Positions 48,801 to 60,800 of a stretch of 64,000 nt of DNA are shown in pieces. Source of the stretch: Cliona cf. orientalis (taxonomy: Eukaryota > Porifera > Demospongiae > Clionaida > Clionaidae); NCBI GenBank assembly GCA_963930775.1, contig OZ005699.1:8577501-8641500 (forward strand), given 5' to 3'. The stretch's first letter is position 1. Each line of letters starts with the position of its first letter. The position numbers were made by a program, and so were the translations under genes. A model generated the notes under the pieces. It ran no database searches. It had not been told where the DNA came from and saw only the letters and a program-made list of their open reading frames with translations.

Positions 48801-51800
48801 CTTGTAAATAGCTATTTGTCACCGTACCTTAATCCAAGCAAAATAATTAGCTATTATAGTACAGTCGAGCCTCCGATAACGGACCCTCCGAGAAGTGGAC
48901 AACCTCTCTACAACGGACAAGCGTCATGTTACGGATTGGATTTAGCATGATTGTAGTACTTACGCAACCTCCGAGAAGCGGACGCTTCTCGATTCCGGAC
49001 AGCGGACAAAAGTCCAGCTCCCAATTAACGTGTACTTTCCAATACAAATTCGCTTCTAAACAACGGTCAACAGGAAACCACGCCCTCAAAAATGTGCCAC
49101 GCCCACGCTATCAAGCGCACGCGCGCTGATGCGTACATGATAGCTACTGGCCACTATAAGGGGAATAAGCTCGAGTCCACCAACTCCATCTTGTCTAGGT
49201 AAGGCATAGGTTCATAGAGGTGATAGCTACACACAATGTCATGGTAGCTACACGTATTTCCAGTCCATAACCAGCTCCTTAGCAAATGGAAGGAGATGAT
49301 GATGATGAGGACAAATTATGGCATTGATCAACAAGAATCCCTTATAACTTATTTACAAAGAAGCTAGCTATAACTGTTTGCTATAGTATACTTTTAAATT
49401 TTGAGTAGCTATAAAGGACATGGACATGAAGCCTTGTCTGTCAGTTCAAATATTGACAAGATTCACGGTTAACCTAGCTAAAGCATGCCATCTGCAAGAC
49501 AAGCGACACTGCGTGACTAGTAACATGCAATCATGTCATGCAATGACGTACAACACATAATATATTGATTAATTTATTAGGTTTTGAACATTTAATTGTC
49601 ATAGTTAGTACATTTTTACATTTCAACGAATCTCTGCCCTATTAAAGATTGTTTACAGCCAAAATGTGACAAACCTCCGAGATAAGGACAACCTCCAAAA
49701 AAAGGACAAAAGGCCCGTTCCCAAAGTGTCCTTTGTTCGGAGGCTCGACTGTAGCTATTCATTCTTCTTTATTTTAGGTGCAAATGTGGAACTATAGCCT
49801 TACTAGTCAATGGCCATTTGTGACTCGTGCAAACTGTACTACTTCTGATAGAGTTAAGTCACTTATTAACTATTTAATTTAATGTAATTTAGTCTATATA
49901 AAATAGCTAAAGGGTCGATACTGCATGCATGTGCAATAGCAATAAATTTGCATAGGTGGCTTGTAAAAAATAAATTATTATGAAGGGCAGTGAATCAGAT
50001 GAGAACCATAAATTTATATAGCCTAATTTCTTATAATATTATAGCTCTACCAGTGTACAGATGGTTGTGTACAGTCTCAAACTCATGGTTTCAGTAGTCA
50101 ACTCTACATGGTTCTGGGCGGATCCACTTACTGCGCAGAAACATTATGTGTAAGTTAAGCAAAGACAAACTAAAGGATGGCAATGCCAAAAGTATACAAA
50201 CAAGAATTAGTCTGGGTGCCAGGCCCTTCACAAGAGGGAGGAAGGGTCAGGTACACTTCGCACCAACAACTTGTTCTGCTGAGTCAGCAAAAGTAGCTCT
50301 AGCAAAGTGGGTGTGAACATAAATTTGGAAGTGCTAGACAGGGGATCGAGTTTGAAACGGCTACTATATCGTTCTTTTGTGAGCGCGATCCAATGATATT
50401 GGCTCAGTCAAGGACAGAAACGCTCGCACGCTCCACTAAACGCGAGATCCAGGCCTACGCCGACGGTACAGCTAGCTAGTCTCGTACTTCCCGCTGCCTG
50501 AGTACGAGTACAAGAGATGAACTCCTAGACGAAGCGCCTAGCCCTCAAAATGTACCTGAGAGAAGCACAGCTTGTCAGCTACTCAGGCGCTGAGTCAGCG
50601 TGATCTTGGCTAGCTAAGGCCACTCCAAATCAATTAGTTGTTTCTCATCCCCCCTCAATTTCCGCCCGCATGTATTTCCATCAGCACTATATAGCACAGT
50701 ACAAAAGTACGATTTTTTGGACTGCTGAACTTATGGTTCTGACGACCTTTTCCCATCAAACTTGTGATTAAACGACCATTTCCAGCCGCCCGCCCGCATC
50801 AGTTTTTTGGCTCAGGGGGGATGAGAAACAATGAATTAATTTGGAGTGGCCTAATGGCCGAATCCATGACTATTAAAATGAAATAAGCTATCTCGTGATT
50901 TTGTTTTTGTTTGTCTGTTTTTTTTTTCAAGCTAGCGTGCACACTAAGCAGAAAAAAATTGTCCAGAAAACCACATAATACACCTAGGGTGCACAGTAGT
51001 AGGCAGATTACATCAAAATTTTAGATTATCCCTTACACTTTCTTTGCTACACGTAATACTAAAGGAGGCTTCAAGATACAATTTAGTCTTTGTTCCGTAA
51101 AATTTCATTGAGTGGTTGCGGAGATATGGCTGTTTTAATATTTCTAAACATCACAATTTTTCTGCCAGGCTTGTGTGTACTATTCCAATAGGCGAATGGC
51201 ACGTAACATGTTGATTGCTTTAGAGGCCTATAACTCAAAAACTACACTACTGATTGACTCCAAACTTGAAATATAGCATGTAAGTACCTCTCTGCTTATT
51301 CTACTGATGAATTTAACATGCATTAATGAATAAAAAAAATTTGGTGTGCATACTGGTTTGACTGTTATTGTAGCTAATACTTCACTGCCTCAGAATTCCA
51401 GAAGCTGACTTCATGCATGATTTTTTGAAATTTCTAGTTTAAGTGTCCACTCAAACACATACATAAACTCTCACAGTGGTACACACACATGTTCACACAT
51501 GTATATGCACATTATACACATATTAATATTATTTTCTGAAGTGGAATCTATTCTTAAAGTGTAAGACAAGCCCCGAGTTCCTTAGAAGCAACAAAGAATT
51601 TAAAGTGCGTGCACTTTCTATGTAGCATATTTTTTGGCAGAAATAGTCTAGCTAGGGGTAGTTTGAGCCAAAAATTTCATTTTTCATATTTTCAACGCAT
51701 TTTCTCATATGTACACATGCTATTTTACACAAAGTAAAATGCTGATTGAGCTCTTTTCGACCAAACACTTCAAAAATGGTTGAAACTACTGAAAAATTTG

Positions 51801-54800
51801 AAATCAGCACCCTGAAGTACCCCTAGAAGCATAAAATGCCCTGGAAATGTGAGCAGCATGGAGCAAGTTGAAGTTATCCATTAGCAATATTTGTGTGCCA
51901 CAGCAGTTGAGTATGTGGTATTTTATGGAGTTTTCCTGAAGCCCTGCAATGCCGGAAGTGTTTACAACCCAACACTTTAGATACTGCAGTGTAGTGCTAT
52001 CTTTGCTGAAGCCTGTGGTGCAAGTTTGGTGTTCGTAGCACATTGTAGTGAGTAGTTATGATCCCTGAAACTTCATAATATTTAAATGTGTGCAGGTTTT
52101 TTATAGGCAATTTTTTATGATTCTGACATGCCTAACAGTAGAGCCATACAAAGCAAAGAAACAACCTATACTCCAAATTTGAGGAAGTTTCTAAATAACG
52201 CACACCACGGGTATTCCCCGTTTTTCACGTAGCGCGTGGGCGGAAAACATTGCAAACGCATGGCTTCCCTATACAAACATATGGGAAAACTTTAAAGGGC
52301 CGTAACTTTAATTCTAAGGCGTGAATCCAGGATCAAAGCTCTAGTTTCGACCCATTCTGCGTGCCCATGTCCCCCCAAGTGCTCCCAACCCCCCCCCCAT
52401 GAATTAGATTATTTAATTATTTAAATATGCTTTTTTTCAAGGAGACCAGAACACTAAGCAGAAAAAAAATTGTCCAAAACCACTACGTAGTTGAGCTGGA
52501 TGCTTAGTACAGCCATACAATGCAAGCAGGCAGCCTGTACTCCAATTTTGAACAAATCGGGTAAAGGTCGTCACATTTATGTGCGCGCATGGCCCCGCCC
52601 CTCACGTAGCGCGTGGGCGGAAAACATTGCAAATGCATGGCTTCACTTTATTCATCAGAGGTTTGGAGTCATCACAATCGCTGTAGAGGAGTGCTGCTGT
52701 GTGTGTGTGTTGGGGGGGGGGGGTTAGATTAATCATGGTGAGTATAATGTAGACCAGTATCAGGCATGCAGACAAGAATTACGTACTAGCTGGCACACAG
52801 CAAATACACACACATGCAGCGGTGGCAGAAGGTTGCAACATAATAATAACATTATACTGTAATTATGGCACAGAGTGTGGGCCTAGCTAGACTAGCACCG
52901 TCGCTAGGCTAGTAAGGCCACTCCAATGAGATTCATTGTTTCTCATCACCCCAGTATCTCCTGGAGGATGCGGGCGGGCGGTCATTATCATTATTCATTA
53001 TCCAATTTAGCATATTCTTTACCATACTATCACACTTGTAGCAATACGTTTTGACGACCATTACCTAAAATAGTATTCTTGAGCATGCGCAGTAAGAATT
53101 CACAGTGCTCAGTGGCTTCAGTCGTAACCAACAGGCACCAAATAATGAGTAATGAGTTTAGACGTGTTGCTCAAAAAAAGTAGGCGGGCGGGTGATGAGA
53201 AACAATGAATCTCATTGGAGTGGCCTAAAGGTTTTCAGTTTTAGAACAGGCCCATTCATGTTCAGTGATTCACCATCCTACCTACTGGCTTGGTCATTGC
53301 CAAGCGTATGCAATAAATCGTATAGATAAGTACATACATAAGTTTATTTACCTCGAAACTCTAAGTTTCTCCATAGTGATCTTGAGCTTCACTGAACTTG
53401 ACTTGATCATCTAGTTTCCTAGACGTAGACTCTAAACGTAGTGCCTACTTCGCCTGTCCGTGTAGCTAGGAGCGCCGTTCTTGGGTCGATTGCTTCGCCG
53501 CTCGGACATCACCGTAGGCTTAAATATTTTTAGTAGCTCTTGTTCATTAGCCGCTAAGGTGACCTTTGCGCGACCTCCAACAAACCCGCAGGTATGCTCG
53601 TTTGGCCTGCTAAATTAATATGAAGTACGCGATTGCGCGAACGCGTCATAGCCTGCGATCGAATTTGTACAGACTCTATGGCCGTGCGTGAAATACGGGA
53701 TTTCCCTCCGCGTTCCAGCACTAAAACTCACATTTACTGGGATACGAAAGTGAAACTAAAAATTCCAATTGGAACATTATTCAAGATTTTTCTTCCTCTC
53801 TCTGTACATGCAAATTTATCTCGTAAAACTCTTGCAACTCGTCTTGCAATAAGCAGATAAGTTAATTATCTAATTACATTACATTACTCATACGGAAATT
53901 CTTTTATCTTATGGTGTAACTACTTAGTTAGGGTATCCAACGAAAAAATCAAACTTTCCAAAAGCCGCTCATTTTGCGGCATTTAGCTAGCCTACTGCAG
54001 GCCCGTACACAGGGGGGGTTCGAGGGGGTTCGGACGAACCCCCCTTTTTTGGCCACCTAGCATACTAGCACTAGAAATAATCCAGGTGTAACTTACATGC
54101 TTCTTTACAAAACGAAGTGTTATTAATTTTTCCAAATAACGCACACCGGATGTGCAATAGTCAGTGTACATATACAGTGCAACCAAGCAAGAGAGCAAAA
54201 CTTTTTTATTTCAGAATTTGAGCCTATTTTGACTCATAAAATAAAATCTATTATAGATACGAGTTTGAAATTTGGTACCAATCTTCTTCAACATAAACTC
54301 TACATAGAATTTAAATTATGGGATGTAACCATGATTACTTCCATTTTTATGGCTTCGTAAGATAACATGGCTCTCCAAAATATGTTAGGCACATTAAATG
54401 AGTATTGTTTTCGGTTAAGAGTGTCCGCTCTACCCAGTCATGCACATCCATATGAAGTTAATTGGACATGAGTGTAGAGGCTGTGCAGTGCATTGCTAAC
54501 CAGATATTGTCCTAAAATCCCTTTCGGAGGGCCAAATATGTTAGGCACATTTTTTCCTAGTTAGTTCTAGTTAAGAAATTCCACTTGGTGGGCTGATAGC
54601 ACTTGTAATAAAGTTACTAAATCCCAAATTTGAAGTCTTGACTCCTTACCACTTCCAAGATATAGCCATTTTTATCCAAAATCAGTGAAAAATCTATGAA
54701 ATCTGGCCTGCACATATGTGGCTTCTGTATTAGCTATATATGGGAAATTTACAATTTTGTAAAACACAATAAAAATGATTGTTGTGACCATTTTGATATC

Positions 54801-57800
54801 AAGTAGGTCTGTCTGTATAGTTTTTAGCCCAAAAATATGGTTTTAAAAAGTTTTGCTCTCTTGCTTGGTTGCACTGTACATAGTGTTAGTCTAGTAGCTA
54901 GCAGCATGAGCCCATAATTGTAAACCACTGTCAGAATGCCTCAGAATCACCCTCAAAGAGTCTAAATTTCCAAAATTTTCTGGGGGAGCATGCCCCCAGA
55001 TCCCCCTAGGTGGGCTGTGGGCTAATACCCACAGCATACCTGTCTGAGCCACGCCCCCATGTAACCCCCCTTTGAGAAAGTCTGCGTACGGGCCTGTACT
55101 GGGACGGTCCCTAATTCTCAAATGCAGTGGCGATTTTAGGTTTATCTACAGAGGGGGCCTGAGTGAAGTACATCACTAAAATTATGGTCAAATGATACTG
55201 TGCAAAATTACTCTTACGTGGAGATACAAAAATTTGGCGTTTTTTGGCGAAATTGTCGCGCCAGATGGTTAATATGCTCCAACCTGTGATTTATTGTGGC
55301 TGCCTTACTAAATTGATTGTCCTCATCCAGTGACAGCATGAGGAAGCGTTTACCATACTGTATAACGATGGTACCCCACGTTTTGGCGAATTTTGCCAAA
55401 ATTTGGAGAATAATTAAAGTCTCGATATCTCGGCAAATGAACATGGGGGCATGACCTGGAGTGAGAATTAGTGTCAGTCCAAGAACATCTTCGTCCTACC
55501 AGAGTTTTGAGAAGTTTTGAAAAACTTCAGTTTTTTGTGTGGAAACCCTAACTTAGTGTATAATTTCTACTTAGTGTGTAATTAGTGTGTAATGTTGTTG
55601 TTGTCAATCAATCCCCTCCGTTGCTATTAGCTTTTATGCGATTGTCCGGAATTGCTAGGACTTGTAAGCATATATATCAAATCCGTGGAAATCGTCGAAA
55701 ATTCTGCTCTATTAGCTATGCTTCGAATCGTTTGATAATTAAGGTCCACGAGCGTCGCAAAACTTCGTTTTTATTGGCCACGCCTATCAACTGCACACCC
55801 CTTGCTCATGCGCACAACCTATTGTAGGTAATGGTCGTCAACAAGTGTGCAGCGCGCGGGGTAGCTATGTGCTCTAGAGTCAGAGCTCTTGTTATATTGC
55901 TATCATCAAAAAGCAAGTGTAGGGATTAACCTTATTATTGCAGCACATGAATTGTATGGATGCTCTGATGTGTGATGGTCTAACACCTCTGTGCCATCCA
56001 TGGTTTAGTGAAGAGTGCAGTATCACATGTTATAGCAGTTCAAACCATGTAAATGGCTTAATTTTTTGAAATTGAAGGTTGGCATGCATGATTGTTTTAA
56101 CACGCAGCCTGATCATCCCTGTCTCAAGGGCTGTAAGTTGAAGGATGAACAAGGTAATACTATAAGATTATAATAATTTATGTGTAGCCGGAGTGAATCG
56201 CCGTGTAGCGCCTGCGTCTCAGGGACCGTGGCAATTCAATATCTTTTCATCAAATCAGCACGCTGTGCACACATACAGACTGAGCATACACTAGCAAAAT
56301 CACAGCTTAAATAGTCAGGAAATTACATAATAAAATCAAAAATTAAATTCCAGTTCTAATTATACATATAGTTCAAGTTTCATCACACCCGCTAACAGAC
56401 AGAGACCATTGAATTTGATCAAATCTGGGCCGTATTAATACCTTGTATTGATTTTGATTGTGTGATTCTACACCTGTATATAATCTAGTTGTTTAGTTGC
56501 TATCATGCAGACTCAAATCCATGCATGGGACCAAAGTTAATATTAGTTTGTCCATTTAGCTATTATATAGCTAGCTATAATATTATATGTATGTATAGTT
56601 ATATAGTTTGGATATTCAGCCATTATATCACGGCCTTTATTGTCAGGTGTCTGAAGTTTTGGTGCGTGGCATTAAGTGGGGTTAATTTGGAATATATAGC
56701 TACGTATTATGTCTTCGGCTTTTTAGAGGATTATAGCTAAACATGTATTATAATAATATTAAATTATTATTGTCACAATGGCATGATTCCATTATTAGAA
56801 AAGCTAAATCAGTCACGAGCTCCTCCTGCCCCTGTTGGTCCTCCGCTACTGATTCCAGTGCAGACTGAGTCAGGGAGAGTACTAGCCGGGCAGTTTACTG
56901 TTGACTTATCAGGTGCTGTCCCTCAGCTTGAGAATTGTGAATCCGCAAATGAGAATGACATCACTATGGTATCAGCTGTGGCATTTCTTTTTAAATTTGA
57001 AGATGTAGATTCACATAATGTCTCATTCAATTGGACAGTAAGTGCCATCGTGACTGAGGGGTCTGAAGCATATACCTGGTCCAGTGTTTAATCATGGTAA
57101 TTAGTAAGTCCTTTTCCTTCAACATAGGAGAATCCCTTTGCTCAGATGAATCTTACTGGGTATGCTTGTCGACAACTTCAAGTATCATTTGCAGTTGGTA
57201 ATGCAGCAAAACTTTCTGAATTCTCTCCAATGGCACTCATCAAATTATCCTGTAATAATATTATTATGTACTCTTGATTGAGCTTGGCCCACTTACTTGC
57301 ATACTACATGAGTAGCCTCGTCCCCAGGCCTTCTGAAGGTAGCCTCATTATCAGGCCTCCCCACATTCAGCAAGCATGCGCAGGCCTGGGAACTAGATTA
57401 TGTATAATATTATACGTAACATACTGATTGAGTTTCTATCACTTATAGATGAAACGATGAATTTCACAATCAATCAATCAGCGACCTTAACAAATATCTC
57501 GGAGAAAATTGACACACGGAAAGGATTCTTTGGCCATGTCATCCTCACGATTTCATGGCTGGGACCCCAGGGTACATAATAATATTATATTATAATATTG
57601 CATGCACGCGTACGATTAGAGTGATTGAAAATGCTCTGCCCATAAATATATTATGTAGACCTGCAAATCTAGGTACCTCATTTAAACCCTATATTACTGT
57701 ATATTATTATTACTGTAAAATATTTCACTAATTAAATATACTGACGATCACTGTGTACATTTTGCCACAGCTACTACCTAATAGTGACATTCACTACATT

Positions 57801-60800
57801 CATTTTTTACAGTAATACTAGCTATTGGAATCTGATAGCTATAGCGCTATACCCCGTAATATTTTGTGCTTTGGGCCAGATGCGTTAAATTATAATCTAG
57901 TATGTGACTACAAACTATAATTGCCATCATCGACTTTCTATAGGACCTATAGCAGCCTGGGAAAAATTAATATTCTTGCCATTTGAGCACACAGAAAGGA
58001 CAACACCTTGAAATATCTGTATAGCTATAGGACGCAAAATTTGATTCACATGTCACCTTATACATTTTGAAAAGTCTCCCATGTGCTATACAAGATGGGT
58101 GTGGCTATGTTTACTCACAAACTTGATGATTACCTTTACCTGATCTGCTCAGAATTTAGTACCTAGCTGCTCACTAGGCCTGAGCCTAAACTGTTGCTCA
58201 TTTTTTCCTATTATTCTTTCTAAACTCAGTCTGCCTAAAATTCTCGTTTATTTTTTGTAATAAAGTGCAAAATGCTCAGCATGTTTTTGTTGCTGTTGTT
58301 GCTAATACCATGCAGTAGCTACTTCAAGGGAGCCTGACACACTATAAGCCTAATAATTATTGTGCCTTGGAATAAAAGAAAATAGCATAATTGATCATGA
58401 GTCTCATGCAGAATAATAGGGAGAACTGGAGCATATTTGTAGCCAGGAATCTCATGCAATTGCGCATGTGTAGCTGCAAAAATTATAATGTTGTTACCAA
58501 AAATTAATGTTGCAGATGTGGCATATCTAGATGATTTTGTTATTACTGTTGCCCCACGAAGTGAGGTAAATGTGATTGACAACATATGTGGCTGTAACAT
58601 ATGGAGCAGGCGTCTTTCATATGTAAGTTAATGGGTATATTGAATTCTGCATGTGTACTGGTAGCTATATGTCTGTTTGCATTGAAACAGTTTGTAACTG
58701 CATGTTCTAACGAAAGTGAAATATTAATTAGATGCCTAGCAGCTGAACCAAGCTCGTGCAATGCAACGGCCATGAATTTGAGTGGTGAAGTGTGGAGTGT
58801 TACTTGCATAATCTATACACATGGCAATAAAAGCTTCATGAATGGTATTCTCATGCAGCTATAATATCTCACAAGTCTACCAGTGCATGGCTAAAGTGTA
58901 TTGAAAAGTGGGATGATGCTTAATAAGTATATATACAGCCAAGATTTACGTGTTAGGAACTGGTATTTAGGCTAGTAAACACAAGCTCAAAAGGAAGTTA
59001 AGCTTGTCAAATAATCTTTGTGAAGATGGTGTGCGTGGTGAGAACCACACTCCTGGCTATGCATGCCACTGCCTGAGGACCAGGACAAACATTCATATAA
59101 TTTAAAAGTAAAATGCATGTATATACATGCCATGGTAATATAATTATATTATAATATCAGTTATCATGCATGTATTTTAATTTTTGGCGCTATATATAAT
59201 TAGAACTTTTATGGTAATGATTATTATAACTATATATAGGACCAAGATACAATAGTTGTTAAAGCTGATGCAAATGGATTCTTACCAATAATGGGTTGCC
59301 AGTACAATATTCAGGTAACATGAAGCATTCATGCATTATTAGTTAATATGCCTTTTTATTTGCATGCTTGTGCATGCATAGTTAATATTAAATTTTTAGC
59401 TGCCTACATGTAATAACTTTAATAATATAGATGTTTGCCGTCGGATCCTATGGTACAAGCCAGCCAGTGAAGATAATACATGATACAAACACCACATGTA
59501 AGAGCTATGGCCACAAGCATGGGCCAAAAACCATGCATATGCTTATAAGGGGCATGAATGTATGCATCTTCTCTTTGCATATTATATAGTTGATCCAAAA
59601 AGTATCATATTATTTGAATGCAAAAGGCGGTGGGAAGCTCTTGGATTCTCGTTCGACCTTAATTGGACACTTCCATGTTATGTTGGCAATGCTATTAATC
59701 AATTTGTTGTTGAATTAAAGTTAACAGATGGTACAGAGAATGTCTCAATACCAATAGATAATCACACCTTTATATTGCAGGATAATGAGGTAATTTATAA
59801 TAATAACAAGAATTTAACCTATATAAAATTATCATAGTTTGAAGAAGAAAGTTTGGAGCCTGTGATAATTTCAAGGTTATTCAACTCCAGCAATCATTCA
59901 ATAACAGAATCCTTTCATTTCTTTGAGGTGAATATAATTGGAGCTGACATTTTTAAAATTATATGTATACTATACCATAATATGGTGTCCCAGGCAAGGG
60001 CCCACTCCCATATAGCTAGTGCATTTCAAAGGTTAATGTAACAGTAACTGTACAGGTGGATGCATATAAAGCTAGTGGAAGTGTACTATGGTATACATGT
60101 ACTATAGCACTATTAATAATGTAGGTACTATAATTCCATGTAGACAGTCTACTGTTAATACATGATATGTTATACTATACTGACTGTGATAGTGTAGTGA
60201 AACATGCATACTGTGACAGGCTATTATATTAGGTAAACAACAAAACTACACATGCATAGGATGGGTGCACAGGTACATGGATTGGGTGCAAATTAATGAA
60301 TCCCCTGGCGACACCACTGTACTATAGCTAAGAGATGATGTTTTAACATCTGATTCAATGTGGCGAGCCCCACACAAGTACAAACAAGGCTATATACACT
60401 GAGATAATTTGGAATTTATGAAGGTTAGCTATAGCTAGTGGCCTCATAGTTCAGCCATGATTGTTTGGCTAGCATGCAACAGTCACTTGTTTCTGAGCCT
60501 TTAAGGTCTTGAATTTGGAGTCTCACATCAATCCTCCACACTCAAGATGTTTCGCTCTGCCTGCCTAGAACGTTTCCTCTCTGCATGAGTCCGAATCTGT
60601 TCTTGTGTCTCTGTCTATATAATTGTCCTTTTATGATCAGATTTTCTGTTTCTGTAGTTCTCAGTCTTTCTTCCTTTTTAATGCTACTTGATGAGCATGT
60701 GCCCTTTCTCTTAGACTAGGCCTTCTAAATGTCCGCTTGCTCCCTTGCACTTGGCATTGGAGACCCTGTCAGAGCATGCATAACCAAGAAATTTAATAAT

